From positions 345,939 through 409,938 of the forward strand of contig JAFDWQ010000005.1 in assembly GCA_018268395.1 (NCBI GenBank): a DNA stretch of 64,000 nucleotides, given 5' to 3'. This DNA is from Armatimonadota bacterium (GTDB taxonomy: Bacteria; Armatimonadota; Fimbriimonadia; Fimbriimonadales; Fimbriimonadaceae). The notes under the pieces were generated by a model that saw only the letters and a list, made by a program, of their open reading frames with translations, did no database searches and was not told the origin of the DNA. This document shows positions 34,595-41,889 of the stretch, in pieces. Position 1 is the first letter of the stretch. Each line of letters starts with the position of its first letter. A program made the position numbers and the translations under genes.

Positions 34595-34678
34595 TCAGGC
34601 CACCCGCCGGTATTGAGCGGCTTGGACAATCCCAAGGAGGTCGGAGACGACGACCGTGTACCGGGCCTTCATCGGCAT
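34595..34678 (-). pseudogene. remnant of an Rhs tip leader
   Basis: Starts MPMKARYTVV at ATG 34678 like the other tips and then diverges into 17 codons before a stop. TAGAATG lies at 34696-34690, where the other tips have it. It is the 5' stub of a fourth tip cassette, in the same orientation as tips A and C. Confidence 0.65.
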
Positions 34679-34817
34679 GGACGTGCACACATTCTACGCC
34701 AGTACTCGCACAAGTAGTCGCTGCCGTCCCTGACGAAGGTCGTCTTCGCCGAAGAGACCGCCCTTTCAGCTCCAGAAGGCACTTGCCTCGAAGTACGATC
34801 GTCCACCCAGTGGTAAT

Positions 34818-35351
34818 TTAGCCGCGCTCCTCGGATCCAGGCAGCTCGGTGGCAACAGTGGATAGCGCGCGACCTTTGTGCAAATCAACTTCTGGAAACA
34901 ACCAGAGGGCCCCTAAGAGTAAGACCGCCAAGCCAGCATGGGTGGCGTCATTTGTGTCGCCTACATTGAAGAGGACTGACATGAGCACGATCCATAAAAC
35001 TGGCAACACAATCAAGCGAGTCAGCTGCGTACGTTTGTCCAGCGAAGCGAGGTGTCGGGCCCGCGTGCAGCCCAGCACCATTACGCAAAACAGCAGTCCC
35101 AACCAAATGTCGTATGCAGCAGATTCCCAGAAAGGAACGGAATGCCGGTCAGCAAGCCACTCGCTGTGCCACTCTGTCGGACTGGCGCCTGATGGCGTAC
35201 CCATCAACCAGACCCACAAGCCCCACCTATCGAAGGTTAAGAAGTATACGGCAAGCGAACTAAAGACGATTTCAACGAAGATGAAGACTATCCAAGCAAA
35301 CCTCTGTTGCTGTCCCCCGTACGAGCCCTGCATTCGATCAGTTCGTACCAT
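34818..35351 (-). CDS. putative membrane immunity protein of Rhs tip C
   Basis: A 177-residue membrane protein with about four hydrophobic helices (AWIVFIFVEIVFSSLAVYFL, IWLGLLFCVMVLGC, IVLPVLWIVLMSVLF, AGLAVLLLGALWLF). Its ATG overlaps the end of tip C by 14 bases on the same strand, so it is the likely cognate immunity gene. Multi-pass immunity proteins usually protect against toxins acting on or at the inner membrane. No family recognised. Confidence 0.7.
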   Translation of the reverse strand: MVRTDRMQGSYGGQQQRFAWIVFIFVEIVFSSLAVYFLTFDRWGLWVWLMGTPSGASPTEWHSEWLADRHSVPFWESAAYDIWLGLLFCVMVLGCTRARHLASLDKRTQLTRLIVLPVLWIVLMSVLFNVGDTNDATHAGLAVLLLGALWLFPEVDLHKGRALSTVATELPGSEERG

Positions 35352-36204
35352 TATGTTCCAAATCTAACCGTGATGCGGCCTCATCACTTGTCCCTCTGTG
35401 CCGGTTATCCCTGCAGCTTGGAATATCACCTACACAATCATAGGGAGTGGGATATGGTTCAGGTTTTCCATGTCGATAGCCAAATAAGTGTATCAACTCA
35501 TGAAGGATGATGCAGTGCAACGAGGGGCATTTGGAAGTCCAAGCATCGTCACAAATGACAACTGTGGTGCGATCTTTAATGTAGGCGCACCCACCGTTGC
35601 ATCGTGGATCCCCCCAGTTTTGGCAGTGAAGTGTAACCACGGTCGACGAACTGTTGGAGCAGAGGGCAGCAATTTGATCATATGCGCCAAGCTTGTACGG
35701 TTCTGCGCACACGACCTTGCCCAGGCACTTCTCTAGCAGAGATACGCGAGGGCACAAGGCAGTTTTGAAACTATCGCAAATTTGATATCGCATTGCTTTT
35801 GTGCAATTGATCGTGGCAAATGGCAAGGCGCAAGTGCCTGTTGGGTCAGTGCTGGTCGAAGGAGATGATCCGGAGTAAGAATATGGCCTTTCGACTGGCC
35901 ACAACAGATCGACCGTCAGCCACTTGCCCACGCTCTGACGGTAGTGCCTCGCCCTGACGTACGTCCGTCGGCTCGAGTCCTTGTAATAGCCCAAAGTGCC
36001 GACGAATTGGAACGGCGTCGCGCTCGACCCGGTCCGGACCTCTCCGTACGGCCAGTACTCCCAGGAGTCGGTCACGGACTGGGAGTTGTCCAGCAGAGCC
36101 ACGGTCGAGCCCAAGGGGTCGGGAACGTAGTCCTTCCGGATGCCCAAGCGCACCTCGGAGACCACCTCCCCCTCCACCACCGTGTATCGGGCCTTCATTG
36201 CCAT
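35338..36204 (-). CDS. Rhs tip C: Rhs C-terminal core plus HExxHxxxxxH metallopeptidase-like toxin
   Basis: A 288-residue orphan Rhs tip. Residues 1-100 are the conserved end, related to but more diverged from tips A and B. The toxin part (about 124-288) is cysteine-rich and has HELIHLFGYRH (His235, Glu236, His239, His245), a complete zinc-peptidase motif of the metzincin-like spacing. GGAG lies about 9 bases before ATG 36204, and an in-frame TGA stands at 36228-36226, as in the B linker. No core lies upstream; the IS3 remnant does. It is in inverse orientation to tip B. Confidence 0.8.
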   Translation of the reverse strand: MAMKARYTVVEGEVVSEVRLGIRKDYVPDPLGSTVALLDNSQSVTDSWEYWPYGEVRTGSSATPFQFVGTLGYYKDSSRRTYVRARHYRQSVGKWLTVDLLWPVERPYSYSGSSPSTSTDPTGTCALPFATINCTKAMRYQICDSFKTALCPRVSLLEKCLGKVVCAEPYKLGAYDQIAALCSNSSSTVVTLHCQNWGDPRCNGGCAYIKDRTTVVICDDAWTSKCPSLHCIILHELIHLFGYRHGKPEPYPTPYDCVGDIPSCRDNRHRGTSDEAASRLDLEHNGTN

Positions 36205-36406
36205 CGGGATGCTCCGCTCATTGTATCACAGCATTCAGTTCGGCGTCTGAAGCAGCGGGAGGTAAAAGACAGATTGGCGACTTGCCACCGGAAGAAGTAA
36301 TGGCCGCTCTGGTGCTACGGATCGAAGCGCATGAGGCGGAAGACCGGTATCTTCGCGATCGCCTCTCAGGAGGAATCAGCACGCCTTGCAGTGACCCCGA
36401 GCTCCC

Positions 36407-36712
36407 TCAAAAGCCTCGCTCCCGCAGCCCGCTGGGGAGCACCCACCCGTTTTCTCTGAACAGCCTCCTGACGGCGTCGACCTCCAGGTCCCGCTCGGCC
36501 GGCAGCCGCTTCAGGGCCTCGCTCTCGGCCTCCAGTTCGCGCAGGCGCCTGACGTCCTGCGTCTCGAGCCCCGAGTACTTGCGCCTCCAGACGTAGAAGG
36601 TGTTCGGGCTCACGCCGTGCTCCCGGCACAGCTCCGCCTGGGTCTTGCGGCCCTCGGCCGCCTCTTGAAGGATCCTGACGGTCTGCTCTTCCGTGTACTT
36701 GCTCTTCTTCAT
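36407..36712 (-). CDS. IS3-family transposase orfA (element incomplete)
   Basis: A 101-residue OrfA with the HTH_Tnp pattern KKSKYTEEQTVRILQEAAEG, CREHGVSPNTFYVWRRKYSG and a leucine-zipper-like end. It looks intact, but orfB is absent downstream: within 40 bases the IS similarity stops. The element is therefore dead unless complemented. It is the right family and the opposite orientation to pair with the orfB remnant at 2950-3540. Confidence 0.85.
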   Translation of the reverse strand: MKKSKYTEEQTVRILQEAAEGRKTQAELCREHGVSPNTFYVWRRKYSGLETQDVRRLRELEAESEALKRLPAERDLEVDAVRRLFRENGWVLPSGLRERGF

Positions 36713-36771
36713 CGCGAGTCCTCCCCGCCATCTTCAAGGGACGGGACGGACTACTCTTGTGGCGTCTTCAT

Positions 36772-36810
36772 TTCCGGGGGGCAGACCACCTCATTCCGGG
36801 GGGCAGGTCA
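36772..36810. repeat. left end of the IS3 element with direct repeats
   Basis: Two copies of TTCCGGGGGGCAG (36772-36784 and 36794-36806). Read on the minus strand the end begins TGACCTGCCCCCCGG at 36810, followed 22 bases on by CTGCCCCCCGG. This is a typical IS3-type terminus and supports the element's left boundary. Confidence 0.6.
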
Positions 36811-36834
36811 CTAGGAGCCAGTAGCGCTCAGATT

Positions 36835-37719
36835 CTACAATGATCGTTGCGCTTGCGAAAGAGAAATCTGCGCACCAAGACTACCCATGCGAAGTGGAAG
36901 ATATACTGAGCGCATCCATCGTGCGACCGACTCTTTTGACATTCTACTGATCGAGACCACACTCGGAGCATAAACGTCGAAGTAGAAACCCACAGAGTCA
37001 TTCGCGTCTTCCAGATCCATGAAGATCGCGGAGAAAAGACAGATGTCTGGAGAAACGCTGGAGACTTTGATTACTCCACTGTTCTCTAAGTTATGTAAGC
37101 GCTGGACTCCGAACTGAAGCTCCGCATCGTTCTTTCCTTTCGACGCCTCGAGCAAGAGTGTCCTCCAAAAATCTATGGCTTGTGATTCCGATGCGCACAA
37201 AAAGTTAAACGTGGCAATAGGACGCTCACTATCTTGAGGGGTTAAGAGCCTTGCCACGATTTCATGCAAGACGTGGTGTCCGCAAGCGTCGTTCATCACC
37301 TCTGGAACGACGACTGCGGAGAGCGAAACGCACTCTCTCGCCATCCGGACGAGCATAGTGAAGTCCGACCGGTCGCACCGGATTTCGGAGCCAGCAGCTT
37401 CTATCCCGAACGCCACTTGAAGCCTACCAAGCACGTGATTGCGATCCGACTTGGAATGTTCCGCTAGGCGCCTTTCGAAGGCCGACCGGATATGGCTCTG
37501 GAGTTCTGCGCTGCAAGGGCGCTTCATCCTGAAGACAGGGCTGAGCGAAGCTAGTAGGCTCTCCCTGCTAGCGTGACGCACGCCGCCTTGGCGGAAGATG
37601 TCGTCGGCTAGATCTTTCAGCGATCCGAACAGCGGGTGGCCGCGTTTATCTTGAAACGCCAGTAATGCCGTCAGTGGTTCGCTTGCCTCGAGCGAAGCGT
37701 CGTGCCGTTGCTTTGCCAT
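36835..37719 (-). CDS. uncharacterised 294-residue protein
   Basis: A protein without signal or membrane segments. The front is helical (MAKQRHDASLEASEPLTALL...RHPLFGSLKDLADDIFRQ), and the second half shows beta/alpha character (RPIATFNFLCASESQAIDFW, VIKVSSVSPDICLFSAIFMD, GFYFDVYAPSVV). I do not recognise a family. It stands alone next to the IS end and is AT-richer than the chromosomal genes, so it is probably accessory. Confidence 0.65.
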   Translation of the reverse strand: MAKQRHDASLEASEPLTALLAFQDKRGHPLFGSLKDLADDIFRQGGVRHASRESLLASLSPVFRMKRPCSAELQSHIRSAFERRLAEHSKSDRNHVLGRLQVAFGIEAAGSEIRCDRSDFTMLVRMARECVSLSAVVVPEVMNDACGHHVLHEIVARLLTPQDSERPIATFNFLCASESQAIDFWRTLLLEASKGKNDAELQFGVQRLHNLENSGVIKVSSVSPDICLFSAIFMDLEDANDSVGFYFDVYAPSVVSISRMSKESVARWMRSVYLPLRMGSLGAQISLSQAQRSL

Positions 37720-37776
37720 TGCGTCCTCCGTGACGAGCAGGTCGGATAGTATCCGTCCGACGGAGATAATACTCGG

Positions 37777-37927
37777 CTAGAAGCTGCAGGTCCTGGGTAT
37801 TGCTAGTCCGATCCGCTAGTTGCCGCTATAGTGGCTATATGAAAGCCGGGCCCTGTGTGGGCCCGGACGGACGTAGGCCAGAACTAGCTACTTGGAGAAT
37901 GCCTAGTCTGGCTAATCGACCCACTAG
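37777..37927. repeat. cluster of CTAG motifs with a strong hairpin
   Basis: Six CTAG tetramers within 151 bases (37777, 37803, 37816, 37884, 37903, 37924), several as CTAGTC/CTAGTT. In the middle is a perfect hairpin, CCGGGCCC-TGTGT-GGGCCCGG (37846-37866), with no T run after it. The cluster lies between two divergent genes and could be regulatory. Confidence 0.45.
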
Positions 37928-37986
37928 TCGTGGATCATCATGATGGTAGGCCACGATTGACGGTTTGTCAAATCTTATAAGGCAAA

Positions 37987-38211
37987 ATGACAATCAATTG
38001 GCTGACTGACATCGACGATGAGCCCATCGCTGCCGAAACATGCGTATGGATGTGGCTAACCGATCGGCAAAAATATGAAAGTGCAGCTAGGTTCGAGCTC
38101 TTGGCATCACTTTGCGAACAACGCTTGAGGGAAATCGAATCAAACCTCTTGAAGACTCGAGTTCTGGCAATGGCCGACATGGAGACGGCCAGTCACGCGC
38201 TCGCCCATTGA
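37987..38211 (+). CDS. small uncharacterised protein
   Basis: A 74-residue frame with AAGG shortly before ATG 37987. The composition is that of a soluble helical protein (MTINWLTDIDDEPIAAETCVW ... LASLCEQRLREIES). No motif recognised. It directly follows the CTAG/hairpin region. Confidence 0.4.
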   Translation: MTINWLTDIDDEPIAAETCVWMWLTDRQKYESAARFELLASLCEQRLREIESNLLKTRVLAMADMETASHALAH

Positions 38212-38743
38212 GAGCCGAGTACATCATAGAGGCGTCGTAGATCGTCCCGTGACTCCTTTTCCGAGAAATTCCCCTCTACCGGGCGTCTGGTGCCCGAACT
38301 GCCACGACTTTAGTCGACCGCATTTGGTCGTTGACAACAAGGATCTTCGCCTGATACTGGCAGGTTCGAGTGCCAGCGGTTTCCGTTCATCAACTAGACG
38401 AAGACGGGCGTTTGCGGCCACGGTTACTAATAGCTAGGATGGCAGGACAGGTGATGCATCAACCAGATCGATTCGGCTAGAGTGAATACGAAGCACTTGC
38501 CGACCAATCGGTGTTCATCTCCGTATCGGGCTGGCTGAGCACGTGGGGTGGTTGAGTGTTGCTGGAGCCTCGACGAGGGATACCACGCAACGTGCTTCAT
38601 GCCGGACCGAGCACCGTAGCTTCCAGTCTTGAACCGCAAGATTCCGGTTCGAACCGTCGGCGATCCTAAATGCAGCAAGAGCTCTCCGGGCCGCGACATC
38701 TCTGGCTTCCCAGTTCGTGGCTTCAAGCGTTCATAATGCGGAC
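38212..38743. other. stretch without a convincing gene
   Basis: About 530 bases between the small gene and the HEPN-like gene. A 62-codon plus-strand frame at 38249-38437 (with WCPNCHDF) has neither a good ribosome binding site nor a recognisable fold. GGTTCGAACC-like bits near 38650 do not form a tRNA. Confidence 0.4.
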
Positions 38744-39298
38744 ATGGAAGACCCCGAGGCCGCTCGACAACCGACGGAGGAACAGATGCTCGAGGCACTA
38801 GCGACAGCGTCCGAGGAACTGCTCAAGGATGCAAATGCATGGTTCGGCAAGAGCGACGTGCTCCGCCGCGCCGGAGATATTCTCGATGAGGCATACAAGG
38901 CCGCTGTTAGGCATGTCATCCACCTCTCTACTGCTGCCGCCGCAGGCACCGATGTGAGTCGCGATCTTCCGGGAGCGCAAAAGGACACGAATCTGCACGC
39001 GGTAAGTCAGATGCTCTACCAGCTGAGCATGGAGAACGCCTTGAAAGGGATCGCGGTAAAGCAGGGAAAGGAGCCGCTAAGATCGCACGATCTCGTGGAG
39101 TTGGCAAAGGCAGCCGGGATAGTCCTAGAAGCCGGTGAGGAGAGCAAGCTGAAAGTACTCAACCGGATGAATGAGCTCGGTCGATATCGCGTCGGGGGGT
39201 CAGAGAAGAAGGGGTACACACACGGGACAGTCGGCTTCAACAACATGGACAAGCTCTACGAGTCGATCTGGAACAAGATCCGAAAGGCTGCTCAGTAG
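38744..39298 (+). CDS. HEPN-like protein
   Basis: A 184-residue all-helical protein. Its second half (ENALKGIAVKQGKEPLRSHD, LVELAKAAGI, KVLNRMNELGRYRVG) follows the pattern of HEPN-type proteins with a helix bearing ENALKG and a downstream RY/H region; the strict RxxxxH ribonuclease motif is not clear. The start may be ATG 38744 or ATG 38717; neither has a strong ribosome binding site. A TIR-domain gene follows after 14 bases on the same strand, so the two likely form a defence pair. Confidence 0.6.
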   Translation: MEDPEAARQPTEEQMLEALATASEELLKDANAWFGKSDVLRRAGDILDEAYKAAVRHVIHLSTAAAAGTDVSRDLPGAQKDTNLHAVSQMLYQLSMENALKGIAVKQGKEPLRSHDLVELAKAAGIVLEAGEESKLKVLNRMNELGRYRVGGSEKKGYTHGTVGFNNMDKLYESIWNKIRKAAQ

Positions 39299-39312
39299 GT
39301 ACGATCAACCAT

Positions 39313-40035
39313 ATGGCTCGATGCACAGCACCCAGACAGGGTCACCGAACAGCGAGCGGCGCAGCGAACTGCCCAGTATGCGGCAGCCGCTATGGACGCT
39401 ACGGCGGTTTTGGCGGCTACGGTAGCGGTAGCAGCTACGGATCGAGCTCGTACCCATCCTCCTCATCGTCGGTGAGTAGCGGAGCGGGCCGTAGCAGCGG
39501 CGGCGGATCCAGCCGTAGCACAAGACCACGATGGTCGCGAGCCGGTTCCTCTCAGTTGTACACGCCTGGCGAGGTGCAAGCGCTCACGCCGATCCGCAAC
39601 AGTGTAGAGAACCTAGCGAAGCAACCTGATCTTCGGGACGTTTTCCTCTGCCACGCGTGGGACGACCGGAAGGCGGCTGCAAAGGAGCTACACGATCTGC
39701 TCGAGTCGCTTGGTGTCCGGGTCTGGTTCAGCGAGAAGGACGTTGGTCTCGGCGTACCGTTGCTTCGCGCCATCGACAAGGGCTTGGCGAACTCGCGAAT
39801 TGGGATCGTACTCGTTACCCCCGCGCTGCTGAGTCGCCTCCTGAAAGAGACCATCGTCGACAAAGAACTTTCGGCGCTCTTGGCGGGCAATAGACTCGTT
39901 CCAATCGTGCACGAAACGACGTATGATGCTCTCCGCGAAGTGAGCCCCTTGCTGGCGTCCCGAACCGGCTTGGATACTGCCGAAGAGACGATGGCAGACG
40001 TCGCGGCCAAGATCGCCGAGCTGGTCGCCCTCTAG
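39313..40035 (+). CDS. TIR-domain protein with Gly/Ser/Tyr-rich leader
   Basis: A 240-residue protein. The N-terminus MARCTAPRQGHRTAS...CPVC is a small Cys/His module, followed by a low-complexity Gly-Ser-Tyr-rich region (about 25-72). A TIR domain lies at about 100-235: DVFLCHAWDDR, GVRVWFSEKDVGLGVPLLRA, GIVLVTPALLS and DKELSALL with the Glu in the place of the NADase catalytic residue. I recall this layout as a recurring family of bacterial TIR proteins. Presumed effector of abortive infection; partner is the HEPN-like protein upstream. Confidence 0.88.
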   Translation: MARCTAPRQGHRTASGAANCPVCGSRYGRYGGFGGYGSGSSYGSSSYPSSSSSVSSGAGRSSGGGSSRSTRPRWSRAGSSQLYTPGEVQALTPIRNSVENLAKQPDLRDVFLCHAWDDRKAAAKELHDLLESLGVRVWFSEKDVGLGVPLLRAIDKGLANSRIGIVLVTPALLSRLLKETIVDKELSALLAGNRLVPIVHETTYDALREVSPLLASRTGLDTAEETMADVAAKIAELVAL

Positions 40036-40079
40036 CTCTGTCCCGACGAGTGACTGGGGCAAATGGCGACCCGTCGTCG

Positions 40080-40643
40080 CTAGATGGTGGTCCCCGACAC
40101 GACAAGGGTCAGACATTTCAGCTTTAACAGATTCACAAAGTCCGGAACAGAATTGAGAGCGTCAAGATCGGGCCTGGTCACGACAATGATTCTGATTTTG
40201 TCGATCAATGCAGTGGCAGTCTCAAAGCGGGCCTGCGTCAGACCGGCGGAGTCGCCAGTGATGCCGTTCATAGCCAGCAGAATTCCAAGTGTGCAGCCAC
40301 GGTGTCTCAGCCTAGTGGAAAAGTATGCTACTTCATGGGATCCAATAGGACTGCTCCAATTCTTGCACTCGACCAGGATGATGTCCGGAAATGCCGAAAG
40401 GCTTCCGCTAACAGCAGAGTTGTACACGGCCAAGTCGATCTCTTCTGTTTGGAAAGTGTTCAACCGATTGCGCAAGACAAGGTCAATGCCCGGTATTACG
40501 CGGAAGATGTTCTCAACGAGCGATTCGAGAGCCTTGCCTTTTTGCTGCACAGTGGCCGACGTATCACAGGCGCGAAGATCCGCTTCCAACTGCAGTCGGA
40601 AGGCAGACTTCTTCGCTGTCTTAGCCACCATGCACCGCGGCAT
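40080..40643 (-). CDS. restriction-endonuclease-like nuclease
   Basis: A 187-residue protein with a PD-(D/E)xK nuclease core: a helix KGKALESLVENIFRVIPG, then EEIDLAVYN with the Asp and IILVECKNW with Glu-x-Lys. This resembles Mrr/restriction-endonuclease-type catalytic domains. It overlaps the upstream gene by 23 bases, so they form a two-gene unit in which both products carry nuclease domains. The C-terminal part (LIDKIRIIVVTRPDLDAL) has a Rossmann-like look. Target unknown. Confidence 0.75.
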   Translation of the reverse strand: MPRCMVAKTAKKSAFRLQLEADLRACDTSATVQQKGKALESLVENIFRVIPGIDLVLRNRLNTFQTEEIDLAVYNSAVSGSLSAFPDIILVECKNWSSPIGSHEVAYFSTRLRHRGCTLGILLAMNGITGDSAGLTQARFETATALIDKIRIIVVTRPDLDALNSVPDFVNLLKLKCLTLVVSGTTI

Positions 40644-41487
40644 TTCGCGACCGGACTAGCTCTGTTACGAACTCTCCATCAGCAAGTGAGTGTTTCAGAG
40701 TTTCCAGCGAGACCTCGAATACAAATGGAGGCCCAGCGAGTCTTCTCCACTTGATCAATGGCGGCCCGGGCTCGGCTGTCGCCACCGTGACAATTAGTCC
40801 AATGCCGGCACCGGACTGTTCAAGGAAGCGGCTGACTTGCGCAACCGCATCTGACTTGATGGGCCCCCCTTTTACTTCCACGGCGAGCAACGGGCTTGAA
40901 AACACGGAGCTGAGTTCGTCTATCCATACCGCAAAGTCCACTTGGGGTGGCCCGGTGGAAGGCTTAGATTCACGGATCAAGTATCCGGCCTCCTCGAACA
41001 TTCTGGCGATCTCCGACTCCGCAGCAGAGTGCCATTGCTTGTGGGGCCGCTGGGTCACGCTGGCCCTGACACGGCGGGCGCTCGTGCTTTCACTTCTTCG
41101 TCTGTGCAGCGAGGCGAGAAAAGCTTCCAGATTGAACCTAATTGCTTCAGCGTCGTTCGCTGCCGCAAGCACGACATGATAGGAAGAGAATTCTATTGGT
41201 ATTTGCGTCTTCGGGTCGACGATTATCAACAGCGGCTTTCCAGATCCGATGGCGATGCCAGCTTCGAGCATGGTCCACCGGCCCTCATAAACAGGGGGAA
41301 ACACGATGCAAAGGAAGTCACATTTCCGTATTCCCGCTCTAATCGCGGCGACCACCGTCGAGTGGCTGTGGACTTTTGTGACGTCCACCCATTCTACGTT
41401 TTGCCTTGCAAGTTCCGAACGAAGGACTGCCGTGTCAACGTTGTATGGGGCGGAGACGAAGCACCTATAGTTTTTTTCGTGATTCAC
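40621..41487 (-). CDS. SLOG/TIR-like sensor fused to a PD-(D/E)xK nuclease
   Basis: A 288-residue two-domain protein. Residues 1-125 resemble TIR-like or nucleoside-deoxyribosyltransferase-like folds (YRCFVSAPYNVDTAVLRSEL, CDFLCIVFP, GRWTMLEAGIAIGSGKPLLI). Residues about 150-260 form a nuclease core (SEIARMFEEAGYLIRES, VDFAVWID, LLAVEVKGG with Asp and Glu-x-Lys). The start is GTG 41487. A sensor-plus-nuclease fusion is typical of defence effectors. It is co-translated with the nuclease at 40080-40643. Confidence 0.7.
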   Translation of the reverse strand: MNHEKNYRCFVSAPYNVDTAVLRSELARQNVEWVDVTKVHSHSTVVAAIRAGIRKCDFLCIVFPPVYEGRWTMLEAGIAIGSGKPLLIIVDPKTQIPIEFSSYHVVLAAANDAEAIRFNLEAFLASLHRRRSESTSARRVRASVTQRPHKQWHSAAESEIARMFEEAGYLIRESKPSTGPPQVDFAVWIDELSSVFSSPLLAVEVKGGPIKSDAVAQVSRFLEQSGAGIGLIVTVATAEPGPPLIKWRRLAGPPFVFEVSLETLKHSLADGEFVTELVRSRNAAVHGG

Positions 41488-41531
41488 TGCTAGAGCCTGT
41501 CGATCAGCGAGAAGTCTACCGTCGGGAAACC

Positions 41532-41615
41532 ATGAGTGGTGGCACCGCCCGGTTCCTTACTTGGGTTGCACCACCATCCTCCTCTGGGAGCTTCGGCGGT
41601 GCAGGCTACGGCTGA
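41532..41615 (+). CDS. possible 27-residue Gly/Ser-rich peptide
   Basis: A very short frame, MSGGTARFLTWVAP then SSSGSFGGAGYG and stop. The end resembles the low-complexity part of the TIR protein at 39313. It might be a fragment of such a gene or chance. The rest of 41488-41765 shows nothing clear apart from a short repeat GCGTAAACTGCGAATAAACTGC near 41735 (two copies of TAAACTGC). Confidence 0.2.
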   Translation: MSGGTARFLTWVAPPSSSGSFGGAGYG

Positions 41616-41765
41616 CGCGCCCCGACGCGAGATAACGCGGGTTCTGCACGATTTCGGCCGCAAATCGAACTCCTACAGGAGATAGCTGCCCGCTGACACT
41701 GCCGTAGCTCGCGGGTCCACCAGGAAAAGTGCGCGTAAACTGCGAATAAACTGCAAAACGACAAG

Positions 41766-41787
41766 CGCCCTCCGGTGTCGGAGGGCG
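41766..41787 (-). terminator. hairpin downstream of tRNA-Asn
   Basis: A 9-bp perfect stem CGCCCTCCG/CGGAGGGCG with a 4-base loop, 27 bases past the tRNA 3' end on its strand, followed by a short T-rich stretch (GTCGTTTTGC). Likely terminator of the tRNA transcript. Confidence 0.5.
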
Positions 41788-41813
41788 ATTTGACTGATTT
41801 TGAACCTAAGAAG

Positions 41814-41889
41814 TGGCTGCCGCAGTAGGACTCGAACCTACGACCCGCTGATTAACAGTCAGCTGCTCTACCGACTGAGCTATGCGGCA
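41814..41889 (-). tRNA. tRNA-Asn(GTT)
   Basis: A complete tRNA of 76 bases including an encoded CCA. The acceptor stem TGCCGCA pairs with TGCGGCA. The anticodon loop CTGTTAATC has GTT, and the T loop is GGTTCGAATCC. The 3' end faces the accessory region to the left, the usual orientation when a tRNA serves as an integration site. I found no second copy of its 3' end in the window. Confidence 0.97.

Noticed and set aside
38249-38437. A 62-codon frame with a WCPNC motif
   Set aside because: Only one CxxC, no ribosome binding site and a random-looking basic tail.
38640-38670. GGTTCGAACC resembling a tRNA T loop
   Set aside because: No acceptor stem, D arm or anticodon arm can be built around it.
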